64,000 bases of DNA, taken from positions 386,001-450,000 of the forward strand of contig CM053270.1 of the NCBI GenBank assembly GCA_028583415.1, in the 5' to 3' direction. The notes under the pieces are model-generated. The model saw only the letters and a list, made by a program, of their open reading frames with translations, had not been told where the DNA came from and searched no databases. Source of the stretch: Protea cynaroides (Eukaryota; Streptophyta; Magnoliopsida; Proteales; Proteaceae). Position numbers and translations under genes: made by a program. Below are positions 1 to 9,956 of this stretch, piece after piece. Position 1 is the first letter of the stretch; the number at the start of each line of letters is the position of its first letter.

Positions 1-1643
1 GCCATCTGAATTGTAGCCTGATAGCTGTTGTTGTATGCGAACTCGATAAGTGATAGCTTCTCATCCCAAGCTCCCTTGAAATCTAATGCACAAGCTCGGA
101 GCATATCTTCTAAAATTTAAATAGTTCGCTCTGACTGCCCGTCCGTCTGAGGGTGGAAAGCTGTACTAAACTTCAACTTTGTTCCCATAGCTTTCTGTAA
201 TCCTTCCCAGAACTTTGATGTAAAACGGGGATCTCTGTCAGATACTATACTCTCTGGAACGCCATGAAGTCCGACTATATTATCAACATATAACTTGGCC
301 AGTTTCTCCATGGTATACTGAGGTCTGACCGCAATAAATCGAGCTGTCTTGGTGAGTCGATCTACTATAACCCAAACTGCATCCACTGACCTTGGTGTCA
401 AAGGTAAGCCAGTAACGAAATCCATGGTGATACAATCCCACTTCCACGCAGGTTCCGGTAATGGCTGCAGTAACCCTGCGGGTCTCTGCCTTTCTGTTTT
501 AACTTGTTGGCAATTCAAACACTGGAACACGAAGCGAGCTATATCAGCTTTCATACCCCTCCACCAATATAATCTTCTCAAGTCATGGTACATTTTGGTA
601 CTTCCTGGATGTACCGAATATGGAGTGTAATGAGCTTCAGTCATAACTCGATCTCTGATATCGCAGTCTTCACTCTCAGGTATACATAACCGCTCGTGGT
701 ACCTGAGAACCTTGTCTGAATCCAAGGTAAAGTCAGGATTGCTCGTACCCTTCTCTAGGTCTGCTTGTACTGTCTTGAGATGTGGATCCTGTAGGATTGC
801 TATCTTGACTTCATCAACTAGATCCGGTGAGATCTTTAAAGCGGCGAACATCATGGTGAACTTATGAATTAAGCCTTGCTCAACTGGATCTTCTGCGGTC
901 TCTATAATATGTTCTTCATCACCTTCGATTGAACTTGAGGTTGCGGCACATAATGCAGCATTTGTACTTGGTCCTGCCTCAGGTTTCGATGCCCACTTTC
1001 TGCTTAAGGCGTCAGCCACAACATTTGCTTTACCCGGATGATACTGGATGTCGCAATCATAATCTTTTAACAATTTCAGCCATCTCCTCTGTCTCATATT
1101 CAAATCCTTCTGAGTGAAAAGGTAAGTTAAGCTCTTGTGATCTGACTTAATCTGAAACTTCTCACCGTACAAGTAGTGTCTCCAAGTCTTAATTGCATGT
1201 ATAATCGCTGCTAGCTTCAAGTCATGAGTAGGATAATTCTTCTCATGCTCCTTTAACTGTCTTGATGCGTAAGCAATCACCTGTTCTCCTTGCATCAATA
1301 CACACCCAATACCCAACCCTGAAGCATCCGTATATAAGGTAAACGGTACGCTTGGTTCTGGGATGGTCAAGATAGGTGCAGAGATTAGTCTTGACTTCAA
1401 AGTCTGAAAGCACTTCTCACACTCATCTGCCCATATGAATTTCTCTCCCTTCTTGGTCAATCTGGTGAGTGGAACAGCGATCCTGGAGTAATCTTCCACA
1501 AATCTTCTATAATAACCAGCCAACCCAAGGAAACTACGAATTTCCGCAACGGATTTTGGTGTTTCCCATCCTACTATAGCAGCTATCTTACTTGGATCAA
1601 CCTTGATACCGTCTTCAGATACTACATGGCCCAAGAAGGCCAC
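1..1643 (-). pseudogene. M1 pol: RNase H and integrase
   Basis: This is the C-terminal half of the M1 polyprotein. From the start come the end of the RT connection region (SFLGLAGYYRRFVEDYS), RNase H (TLYTDASGLGIG, then HDLKLAAIIHAIKTWRHYLYG and DHKSLTYL), an integrase zinc-binding region with its H-x-G-x-x-K-M and CLNCQQVK parts, and the integrase core. The core has D in CITMDFVTG, D in VSDRDPRF and the third acidic residue in QSERTI, spaced as in DD35E integrases. A stop at 117-119 replaces the Gln after QSERTI, and the same frame continues to base 1. The chromodomain is outside the window. Confidence 0.93.
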
Positions 1644-2260
1644 TTCCTTTAACCAAAACTCGCATTTCTTGAACTTTGCAAATCTTCTCCTGTCTCAGCC
1701 ATTGTAGGGCTGCCCTCAAATGTGTTTTATGAGCCTCCATGTCCTTTGAGTAGACCAATATGTCATCGATAAATACGATGACCGAAGTGTCCAACATATC
1801 ATGAAACACTCGGTTCATCAGTTCCATGAACGACGCTGGAGCATTGGTCAACCCGAAAGACATAACTAGAAACTCATAATGCCCATACCGTGTTCTGAAA
1901 GCAGTCTTTGGAATATCTCCGGCCTTGATCTTCAGTTGGTGATACCCCGATCGAAGATCAATCTTCGAGAAAACCTTTGCACCTTGTAACTGGTCAAACA
2001 AATCATCGATCCTAGGCAAAGGATACCGATTCTTGATCGTCAACTTGTTCAGTTCACGGTAGTCAATACATAGCCGTACACTTCCATCGTTCTTCTTTAC
2101 AAATAATACCGGTGCTCCCCAAGGTGATATGCTAGGTCGTATGAAGCCCTTATCCAACAATTCTTGTAACTAGGTCTTCAACTCCTTTAACTCTGTCGGG
2201 GCCATTCTGTATGGTGCTTTAGACATCGACGCCGAACCTGGCATAAGGTCTATCACAAAT
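1615..2260 (-). pseudogene. M1 pol: reverse transcriptase
   Basis: RT palm and fingers are clear: KNDGSVRLCIDYRELNK, SKIDLRSGYHQLKI, VMSFGLTNAPASFMELMN, and the catalytic FIDDILVYSKD. A stop (Gln to TAG, about 2169-2171) cuts the N-terminal side, and a small indel near 1680 shifts the frame before the thumb. The catalytic Asp pair is intact, so the loss comes from the nonsense and frameshift changes. It lies between PR and RNase H in normal chromovirus order. Confidence 0.93.
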
Positions 2261-2830
2261 TATGTAGCCCTGTCTGGTGGTAAACCTGGGAGATCTTCTG
2301 GAAATACATCTGGAAACTCTCGTACCACCTCTAGATCTTCCATCTTTGGCACCTCAGCATTGGTGTCGACTACAGATACTAGATACCCCACTCCCCCTTT
2401 CTCTAAGCATCTCTTAGCTTTTAGGGTGGAGAGAATCAGCTTCCGCTTCCTAGATAGCTTGATCCCAGCGAAGCTATACTCCCTTCCCTCTTTGTCAGAA
2501 AGCACAAGCTTCCTTTCACCACATAATAGGAAGGCTGAATGACGGCCTAGCCAATCCATTCCCAGGATGACATCAAAGTCTGCCATCTCGAGTAGTACTA
2601 GGCTTGCTTCTAAGTCTCGGCCCTCAATACATACAGTACATGGTCCATAATATTCGGTCAAAGCCACTTCGACTCCTAGTGGAGAGCGAACTATCAAGCT
2701 TGGGTTTAAATGCTTGATTGGTAACTCCATTCGCTTCCCAAAAGAAATAGAAACAAAGGAGTGTGTGGCCCCAGAGTCAAATAGTACTCTGGCAGGTATA
2801 CCAGCTACATTTACAATTCCTAGAATTTTT
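2260..2830 (-). pseudogene. M1 pol: aspartic protease
   Basis: Retropepsin-type protease. The active-site region on the minus strand at about 2765-2810 reads as a DSGATHSF-like motif, followed by GMDWLGRH, the usual Ty3/Gypsy PR hallmark, about 55 residues into the 2730-2260 ORF. The linker to RT (FPDVFPEDLPGLPPDRA) ends in a stop at about 2260 where related copies have Glu. It would cut the Gag-Pol polyprotein in the particle. Confidence 0.85.
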
Positions 2831-2849
2831 TTTATTATCCCTTAGTTCT

Positions 2850-4183
2850 ATATGCGCATGCACACAATGACAATAGTAAGCCAAATAGTAAGGGATAGAG
2901 TCATACCAGTGACCACATCAGGTGATGCAGCTGCCTCTTCAGTGGTGACCGCATACACTTTTCCTTGCTGGGGAGGTTGCTTCTTAGGTAGTGCAGGTCC
3001 TTGCAATATGACCCACTTGCTGGCAGTTGAAACACTTTATATTCGGGTTGTATCCGGCATTCTATGGCACAGGGGGTGCCGTGTTGTTCCTCGTGGGTAC
3101 TGTAGCGGTCTGAGCCCTGTATGGGCGGAAGGGTCTACTGTTACCGCCACCCGAACTCTCAATAGCGGGTCTCTTCGCTCCCCTGTTCTGGGCGAAGAAG
3201 CTGTCCCTCTGACTGGACTCTATCACCCTCGCAACCTGCACAGCCTCATTGTAGATCATCTTGTCCAAACCCAATATGTGCTCTCTGATGCTCCCACGTA
3301 GTCCCATGGTGAACCTACGTGTTTTGGTCTCTTCTTCTTGCATACTTGCCGGTGCGAAGAAGAATAGCTCTTTATACCTCTGCTGATAAGCATCCACGGT
3401 CGACTGAGATTGCTGTAGGTTGAGGAACTCCTTCTCCATTTGATCTCTGAAACTCTTCTGAAAGTATTTATCGAAGAAGGCAGCTTTAAACACTTCCCAA
3501 TCCACCAGTGTATACTTAGTCTCCAGATATGCCCGTGTAGAATTCCACCAAGCATTTGCATCTTCTTTCAACATGTGAGTGGCGAATAAAACCTTTTCCT
3601 CCTCTGTACATGTCATCAGATGGAAATTATTCTCCATCTCTGCAACCCACTGTGCTGGCCACAATGGTTTCCCTGTCCTACCAGTGAATGATGAAGGCTT
3701 CAACTTCAGGAATCTGTCCACCGCTCTACTCAGATCATGCTTTCCCTGAGTGTTCATTCTGTACCATGGTGGTGGATACGGATAGGCTCCCGGGTATGCA
3801 GAAGGCGACGAAAACTGATGCGGTGGTGGTACATTCTGTGCTTGGCCCATCGGTCTTGGGCTACCCTGCATTGGTTGTGAAGAAAATTTCTCTCCAGACT
3901 CAGGCGTATCTCTAGTGGGAACAGAACCCGGTGGCCTGAGCATCTTCAGTATCTCGCTCAAGAATTCCTTCTGCTGGGCTTGCATCTGATAGACCAAGTT
4001 TGTAACAATGGTCTCTGAATTCCTGTGAGGTGGGCCAGGTAAATTTGTCGGCACTTCTGGAACCTGTTCCTCCTCTACTTCCGGACTTGGCTCTCTAACA
4101 TGGCCCTGTTCAACCTGTTCTTCCTCTAGGCGCATCCTGGCCTGGTGACGCTTCCGACCCCAACGACCATTTCCTCCCACCAT
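2850..4183 (-). pseudogene. M1 gag
   Basis: Capsid-type Gag on the minus strand, with a start at 4183 shared with the M5 copy (MVGGNGR...). About 170 residues of Pro/Glu/Gln-rich N-terminus precede the retrotransposon Gag core (KPLWPAQWVAEMENNF, AFFDKYFQKSFRDQMEKEF, VDAYQQRYKELFFFAPASM). A stop at about 3062 precedes the CCHC knuckle, whose remains can be read to about 2990. This is the structural protein of the cytoplasmic particle. Confidence 0.9.
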
Positions 4184-4339
4184 CTCAGACTATTTTTGTT
4201 TGGATCTGAGAAAAAGACATTACACGTGATAACCACAATAATAGTAGTGTGTCTTGAACAATACAAGGGAAAATAGTCGAAAAGTAAAAATTTCAATTTA
4301 CACAATTTTTAAAAATTTTAAAACAATTTTTCTAGCTTT

Positions 4340-4660
4340 TCTAGTGCGTACCGGTCGCAACATACCGGTCGCACCTCTGTAGAATAAGCTGCGACCGGTA
4401 TAGTCGGCCGGTCAGAGTTAAAATTCTGACCGAGACATAGCGGTTGCATGTCTGCAGGGGGTACCGGTCGACCGCTATAGTCGACCGGTATGCCCAGAAA
4501 GGCTTATAAAGTCGCGAAAAGTGAGATTTTTCTCACTTTTCCAACTTCTTTCTTCTCCGGTGGCGATTCTCCTCTGGGTTCCGAGTTGCTACAGTCCGAC
4601 CGGTGCTATTTGAAGCCGATTCCTTCTGTTCAAGACCTAGCACATCGTCTCCAGGTAGGT
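4340..4660 (+). promoter_or_regulatory. M1 upstream region of the divergent aORF, with an ACCGGT cluster
   Basis: Five ACCGGT hexamers (4350, 4364, 4394, 4463, 4484), mostly as TACCGGTCG or CGACCGGTA and in both orientations, lie between gag and the aORF. A TATAAAG sequence follows at 4505-4511, then a perfect inverted repeat (4517-4540) and the conserved block GAGTTGCTACAGT (4583-4595). A donor-like CAG/GTAGGT follows at 4654/4655. This reads as the aORF promoter and first exon; promoter activity is inferred. Confidence 0.6.
4517..4540. repeat. Perfect inverted repeat at the presumed aORF start site (M1)
   Basis: The arms are AAAAGTGAGA and TCTCACTTTT with a TTTT loop. The same repeat is at 52065-52088 (loop TTTT) and 35432-35455 (loop AAAA). 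Type B elements have a different inverted repeat at the matching place (11894-11908; 45575-45600; 60561-60584). Confidence 0.85.
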
Positions 4661-5099
4661 TTCTTCTCTCCCCATCCATTCTTTATCATTTTCCCATATC
4701 GTCTTTATGTAAAAATTTAGGTTTTTCATTGATCGAGATGTTTCAACCATAGGAACTCTTATCCTTCGGCTTGGAAAGGGTTTAGGGACCCCCAAGAGCA
4801 AAATCCCTCAACCAATTTGGGGTTTCACCGAACGGTTTGATAAAAAAATCGAATTTTTCACCTTTTGACCTAGGTTTTCTTAGAATTTTTGAATTTTTCT
4901 TAATTTTCTCAATTTCTTGAAATTTCTCGTTGTAAATGCATGTGATTGATTTGTTGAAGAGTGTGGGGGTTACGTAAGTCCTCCTCCCCATGTTTCTGGG
5001 TGAGTTTGAGGCTTTTTCCCAATTTATAGTCATTATGCTACCGAAATTTCGACAATTTCTAACCTTTTCTTCTTGTTTCCTTTTTGTTTTGCAATTAAA

Positions 5100-6344
5100 A
5101 TGGCTCCTCGACGCGCTCTTGGGAAACGTCCTCATGGCTTGAGTTCACGTGCTCCCCAACCACCAGTTCCCCAACTTGACGAACACTGGTTTCGTTCAAT
5201 AGAGGCACAAGCTCGGTTCCCGTGGTTCGATAACAAAAGCATTGAATCCGGGCGTCGGGTTAACTTGGAACAATTGGGCCGGTTCGATGTACGGGCGGCT
5301 TTCGACAGGCTTGGTTGGTTGCTCGTCATTTCTTACACCGACACTACCCGTCCCAATCTGGTTAAGCATTTCTTTGCTAACCTGGAGCTGCACGGAGATG
5401 TTAACGATCCCAACCAGGGTAGGGATTTGCGCATCACTAGCTACGTCAGGGGTGTACCCATTTCATTTAACACCCACCAGCTGGCCGACCTTCTAGGGGT
5501 TCCAAATGATGGAGACCTAGTGTATTGCCCTCCCAAAGCAAAGGGCTATCTGACTGAGGACCTGCGTCGAGAGATAGCACACCAGATATTAAACCCTGGA
5601 GCTCCTATGAAGGCGGCTAGTTTAAGACTTGTACCTTGGGTGTACAGTCGCATCATTCAGCACAACATCGTCTCCCAGAGCGGCCACTATAGTGAGTTAT
5701 CCCAGCTCACTCAGTACATTACTTATTGCGTCTGCACTGGGGAGCGGGTCTCTCTCCCTTATCTCATCATCAGGACCATGCATCAGGCGACCCTGGCCGA
5801 TCAGGCCAGTAACCTTCCATACGGTCGTCTCATTACCTCCCTGCTACGTCGTCTGGGAGTGAGCATGAGAGGCGAGGTGACCGTTGAGGATACTATGACG
5901 TCCGACATAGACTGGGATGCCATTCAGAGGATGCAGATGGTTGACCTGCCTGTTAGCGATGACGAGTTAGAGGCTCGCCCTCGCCCACTTGGGAGGGTAG
6001 CAGCCGCAGCCGCAGCAGCAGCAGCAGCCAATGCGGCCTATGCAGTCGAGCTCGAGCGGGATGACGATAAGGATAGGGCCGAGGGTGTACCAGCGCCAGC
6101 TCCACAGCCTACACCAGCAGTACCACCATCTACCTCTACCGCTGGACCATCTCAGCCTCCCTCCGACACCATGATGGGTATGATTTTGGAGATCAGGGAC
6201 ACTAAGCGTGAGATGAGCCGCGACTTGGCGCAGTTGGCTCGCAGTCTCAGAGTCACACAGGATCAGGTGTATTGGCTCAGGGTTGCTTACGAGCGAGACT
6301 ATGATATAGCAGACCCTATTCCTCCCAGGCCCCCTACCCCATGA
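5100..6344 (+). CDS. M1 antisense additional ORF, type A (plant transposon-like protein)
   Basis: An intact 414-residue ORF on the strand opposite to gag-pol, between PBS and gag. ATG 5100 is chosen because MAPRR... aligns with the starts of the other type A copies (36013, 52622); an upstream in-frame Met at 5073 lies in the presumed intron. Residues about 20-265 form a conserved globular domain (GVPISFNTHQLADLLGVP, SQLTQYITYCVCTGERV, LPYGRLITSLLRRLGV) that resembles the family annotated 'putative plant transposon protein' (PF20167-like, from memory). Then come an Ala run, an acidic Pro-rich linker and a C-terminal coiled coil (EIRDTKREMSRDLAQLARSL). It lacks polymerase or nuclease motifs. 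Function unknown; a DNA-binding or regulatory role is only inferred. Confidence 0.85.
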   Translation: MAPRRALGKRPHGLSSRAPQPPVPQLDEHWFRSIEAQARFPWFDNKSIESGRRVNLEQLGRFDVRAAFDRLGWLLVISYTDTTRPNLVKHFFANLELHGDVNDPNQGRDLRITSYVRGVPISFNTHQLADLLGVPNDGDLVYCPPKAKGYLTEDLRREIAHQILNPGAPMKAASLRLVPWVYSRIIQHNIVSQSGHYSELSQLTQYITYCVCTGERVSLPYLIIRTMHQATLADQASNLPYGRLITSLLRRLGVSMRGEVTVEDTMTSDIDWDAIQRMQMVDLPVSDDELEARPRPLGRVAAAAAAAAAANAAYAVELERDDDKDRAEGVPAPAPQPTPAVPPSTSTAGPSQPPSDTMMGMILEIRDTKREMSRDLAQLARSLRVTQDQVYWLRVAYERDYDIADPIPPRPPTP

Positions 6345-6383
6345 TTGTCCCTCTTATTTCTCTTTCATCAAACGGTTTATAAT

Positions 6384-6419
6384 ACAGGGTAACTGTCCGA
6401 TTTGTGGACTGTACCCTGT
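6384..6419. other. Conserved hairpin after the aORF (M1)
   Basis: ACAGGGTA and TACCCTGT pair perfectly around a 20-nt interior that itself contains ACTGTCC and GGACTGT. Copies follow the aORF stop in every element. Type B elements read GAGTA/TACTC at the stem, which is a compensatory change. It may act in aORF mRNA 3' processing, or in the sense genomic RNA, where it lies just 3' of the PBS. Confidence 0.7.
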
Positions 6420-6655
6420 AGCACTATTTCATTAGCTACACTTTTCTTGTTTAATGAAAATTTTCATGTTTCTCCTAACTAGTGTGTGTGCACATGTTAA
6501 GTTTCATATTTAGAATAGTACATTATTCTCTTTCTTAATCAGTCTCAGGTATTAAACAATGCTTAGGGTGTGTTTGTATTAATTTTTTAAATTTTTCCTA
6601 GCTCAGTTCATTGACTTAGTTAAGTGCAATATGGTTTGTTGGACAGAGCCCGAGA

Positions 6656-6667
6656 GCTCTGATACCA
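6656..6667 (-). other. M1 primer binding site (initiator tRNA-Met)
   Basis: On the minus strand this reads TGGTATCAGAGC, complementary to the 3' end of initiator tRNA-Met. It lies three bases (ACT) after the LTR end TGTGACA, the usual place for a plant Ty3/Gypsy PBS. Confidence 0.93.
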
Positions 6668-6670
6668 AGT

Positions 6671-8885
6671 TGTCACACCCCAATTCTGATCCAACCAGAA
6701 TGGTGTGAGTGAACCGTCATCGAACCAACAGTTCACACCAGGATCTCGAATAGGCTGTGTCCGCTCAGACAAACCATTACACATAACCACAATCAGAATA
6801 TAAATATATAACGGAAGACTTTAAATAGAATGAACTGAGTATCTATTGATAATTTAAATAAATATCCAATTATCCAAATTCAAACACATAAAATAATATA
6901 CGTACATCCATTTAATCCAACCAAAAATAACTGAAAGAAATAAATAAAAATCCGATCAAAGGTACACGCAGAAAGGGCACTCGCATGAAGCGTCATGCTC
7001 GTCCTCTCCTTCCTGTACGTCCAACGCAGCAACACCACCATAAACCGGAGCGTTCATGTAGTCATCCACAGTGTAACCTGCATCAACATCTAAAAACATG
7101 TATATATACAAAGGGTGAGCTCACAACACAGCTCAGTAAGACAATCAGACAGTTTCACAATATTATGCATGAGTAACAATCATTTTATGCTGTGGTCTGG
7201 TTTTAAGTTTGCAATGTGCTATAGAAAGGTTTGGTGGCCCCCGCACCTCTATACACGAGTGTGTGGCACCTCATGGATCACACCCCCATTGGCCCACATG
7301 CACCCATCATGGAATAGAGATAGAGCTATGATACCCCCGTACCTCCCCTATTGCTCTACGCATACCAGTACCTAAGCCCCTACCGGCCAGGGCTCGCAAA
7401 CTGGGCTCGCAACTAACCAATCCTATATGTCATCAATGCATTCCCACACCTCCCCTGATGCCCTATCCGCAACTAACCCACTAGGATAGAAACAATACGC
7501 AGGTAGACCCTATCCCAACATAACTCCCTACGGCATAGAGATAGAGCTAAAGCATCGTGGACAAGCCAGCGTCGACTCGGAGACCACAGTGGGACATAAC
7601 CATGGCCAGGCCAACATCAATATCGGAGACCATCGTACCACGACCTTCCCCTGATACCCCACCCGTACCAAGCATGTTAAGACAGAATACTACAAAAGGT
7701 GCTAGTGTGAGGAATGATCCCAGGCCCATGCCCCACTCCACACACTAACGAAAACAATCACATGCTTAACATTCACATCCTATCAATGCATGAACAATAA
7801 TAATAACTGAAAGTAAAGGATGACATGTGAATATGCACAAACATCACATCATAGATATTCAGGTGATTAACAACAACTTACTATCCATTAATTATTAGGT
7901 TTAGGTCAGATTCCCTTACCTGACGCTCGTTTGTTAGCTTGCTCCACGTCGCAAGATCCAAACGTGCTATCATAGAGTCCTACATAATATTAGGGTTTCA
8001 TTAGAACTATTTTCTTAGGGTTTCATGTTGGTCGGAAACCAACAAGGTCAAAAACCAGCCTTTCAGATCTGACCGGTCTTACCATACCGGTTGGAGCACT
8101 GTGAGCAGACTGTCAACCGGTATGGTCGACCGATATGTCTCCAGAAGACCATACACTTGATTTGTCGACTGTCGTCGATCAACCTCCATGGATTTTCAGG
8201 GTTTCTCCTATCCATTCTAAGTCTAGGCGTTGAGTTAGAGTTATCCCCAACTCATTCAAGTCTTGTTTCGATGAATATCATCTCGAAACTCAAATCTAGG
8301 GTTTGACGGCAACTTAGGGTTTATTGGCCAATTTAGGGTTTCAGATCAATACCTACTTGCATGGTATTGATCCACCCATACAACTATCCTAGAGTCACAA
8401 AGTAAGAAGAATAATTAAAACACTTACCGTTGACTGGCGTCGAGTGAGCGTCGTCGAAGGTAATGGCGGCACCTCCTTCTTCTTCCTAACTCCTTCTCCT
8501 TTCCAACCTCTTTCTCTTCTCTAGGGTTTGTGAGAGATAATGGAAAGGATTTGAGGAGGTTTAAGGGTGTATTTATAGGCTAAAAATAGGGTTTAGTAAC
8601 CCTACTAGGATTAGGAAATTTCTAGGATTCGAAATCAGGAAAGTGGGACCCGTAGAGACCAATTTCTGGATCTTCGCAGTCAGCTGCGCAGACCATACCG
8701 ATCGACCGGTACCAAGACCGGTACCATCGATCGGTCAACATAAAATGATGACTATTTAGTCGTCTTTGGTCCAATTTCATACCTGTTTGTCATCTGCTCG
8801 TCCCGTCTGGCCCGGTGATGATCGGAAGACCTGCTACGACACAAAACCAAGGTTTAGACCGGGTTTATGGAGTGCGGGTCTTACA
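6671..8885 (-). repeat. M1 5' LTR
   Basis: A 2215-bp LTR with TG...CA ends (TGTCACACCCC on the plus side, GGGTCTTACA at the outer end). On the minus strand a TATA box (TATAAAT, 8571-8577) would start the genomic RNA at about 8540. ACCGGT-type motifs lie at about 8067-8135 and 8695-8745, flanking the TATA region. Repeats of ATAGAGATAGAGCTA occur at about 7315-7560. A conserved small coding segment lies at 6956-7090. Confidence 0.93.
6956..7090 (-). CDS. LTR-encoded conserved CxCxxC peptide (M1 LTR)
   Basis: On the minus strand, just after a splice-acceptor-like GATGCAG, the frame gives DVDAGYTVDDYMNAPVYGG followed by VAALDV, an acidic stretch and CECPFCVYL, then a stop. The same segment, with amino-acid-conservative changes, occurs in nearly every LTR here, including type B LTRs (9255-9389, 16472-16606, 19609-19743) where the end reads CEC(N/D)SCVF. 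No start codon is conserved, so it may be the last exon of a spliced LTR product. It is not a recognised family. Confidence 0.4.
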   Translation of the reverse strand, partial: DVDAGYTVDDYMNAPVYGGVAALDVQEGEDEHDASCECPFCVYL

Positions 8886-9669
8886 CCTTGGATACACTGA
8901 TTGGCATTAGGATTGGTTAGTTGCGAGCCCAGTTTGTGAGCCCTCGCCAGCAGGGGCTTACGTGTTGGTATGGGTAGAGTATCAAGGGAAGTGTCATAGG
9001 CCGGGCCTCAACACTTTCGCTTTATCTCTATTCCATGGTAGGGTGCATGTAGGACGACAATAAACGTTACCTTTGGGTGGCTTCACACACTTGTGTATAG
9101 AGGTGCGGCGGCCACCTATCCTTTCTATAGCACATTGCAAACTTATTTACCAGACCAAAGATATGAATTGAATGTATGCATATATTTGTTGCATTGTTTT
9201 GTTTGCTCACTGATCCATGATGTGTGCTCACCCTCTCGACGTCGAATATTTTTGGTTGATGATGCAGGTACAACTATAGAAGATTATATGAGTGCTCCAG
9301 TGTACGGGAGTGTTGCTGCAATGGAAGCCGAAGACTTAGAGGATACGCATGGTCCCTCATGCGAGTGTGACTCATGCGTATTCGATTAGATTTTCATTTG
9401 AATTATTAAAGAAATATAATTGATATTTTATTTATTTATGTCTCAGTTGATACAACAATAACTTGATATTTTTATTATGGTTATCACAATTAGATTTCTC
9501 AGTTCATTTACTATAAGACTTCTGCTATTGTGTATTTATTCTGATTATGGTTGTGGATGTGTATGATTTTATTTTTAATGGACACAGCCTATTAGAGATC
9601 CTGGTTGAACCGTTGGTTTATTGGCGGTTCATCACATCGTTCTGAATGGTGCAGAATTGGGGTGTGACA
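8886..9669 (+). repeat. P1 5' LTR, 3' portion
   Basis: From CCTTGGATACA on, this matches 16103-16886 of the P1 3' LTR almost base for base. It begins exactly where the M1 LTR ends, so M1 inserted here. It ends GGGGTGTGACA at 9669 and is followed by the PBS. It holds the LTR peptide segment at 9255-9389. Confidence 0.92.
9255..9389 (+). CDS. LTR-encoded conserved CxCxxC peptide (P1 5' LTR)
   Basis: Type B version: VDDAGTTIEDYMSAPVYG, then VAAMEAEDLEDTH, then CECDSCVFD and a stop. The repeat copy at 16472-16606 differs at a few residues. The frame can be opened upstream to an ATG at 9093, but that upstream part is not conserved between subfamilies. Confidence 0.4.
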   Translation, partial: VDDAGTTIEDYMSAPVYGSVAAMEAEDLEDTHGPSCECDSCVFD

Positions 9670-9672
9670 ACT

Positions 9673-9684
9673 TGGTATCAGAGC
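9673..9684 (+). other. P1 primer binding site
   Basis: TGGTATCAGAGC, three bases after the LTR end at 9669; initiator tRNA-Met type. Confidence 0.93.
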
Positions 9685-9893
9685 ATCTCAGGCCCTGTCT
9701 GTGAAACCCGTATACTTCCACAAAAGGTCGTGAACTGAGATAGGATAAAATTTAAAAGATGTAATAATAACACACCATAAGCATCTGTGTTGTTTGAGAC
9801 AAAACTGAAAGAGAATAATGCATCTATTAAATGAGAAACAAATTTTTATATACAACCAAAGGAAGAACAAACATTTATATATATGATTAAAGA

Positions 9894-9925
9894 AGAGTAC
9901 AGTCCACAGTCCGGACAGTTACTCT
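9894..9925. other. Conserved hairpin after the aORF (P1)
   Basis: AGAGTA and TACTCT pair around an interior with AGTCCACAGTCCGGACAGT. It is the type B equivalent of the M1 hairpin at 6384-6419, in the same place between PBS and the aORF stop. Confidence 0.65.
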
Positions 9926-9956
9926 GAAGTACAAAAAGAAAGATAAAAGAAATACA

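Larger units (their letters stand above)
1..8885 (-). mobile_element. M1: Tekay-type Ty3/Gypsy retrotransposon, cut by the window edge
   Basis: Read on the minus strand, the order is 5' LTR (6671-8885), PBS, a divergent aORF on the plus strand, gag, PR, RT, RNase H and integrase. The integrase C-terminus, PPT and 3' LTR lie left of base 1. The LTR ends TG...CA. The outer end at 8885 is followed by CCTTG, the likely target duplication, inside the LTR of P1; the matching left copy is outside the window. Scattered stops mean M1 is not autonomous now, although its aORF is still open. Confidence 0.93.

Noticed and set aside
4340..4500. A CRISPR array or satellite
   Set aside because: The ACCGGT units are short, irregularly spaced and in both orientations; no fixed repeat and spacer length is seen.
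7547..7748. Overlapping ORFs on both strands in the M1 LTR
   Set aside because: By-products of the CATAGAGATAGAGCTA and CCCTGATGCC subrepeats; not shared between LTR copies.
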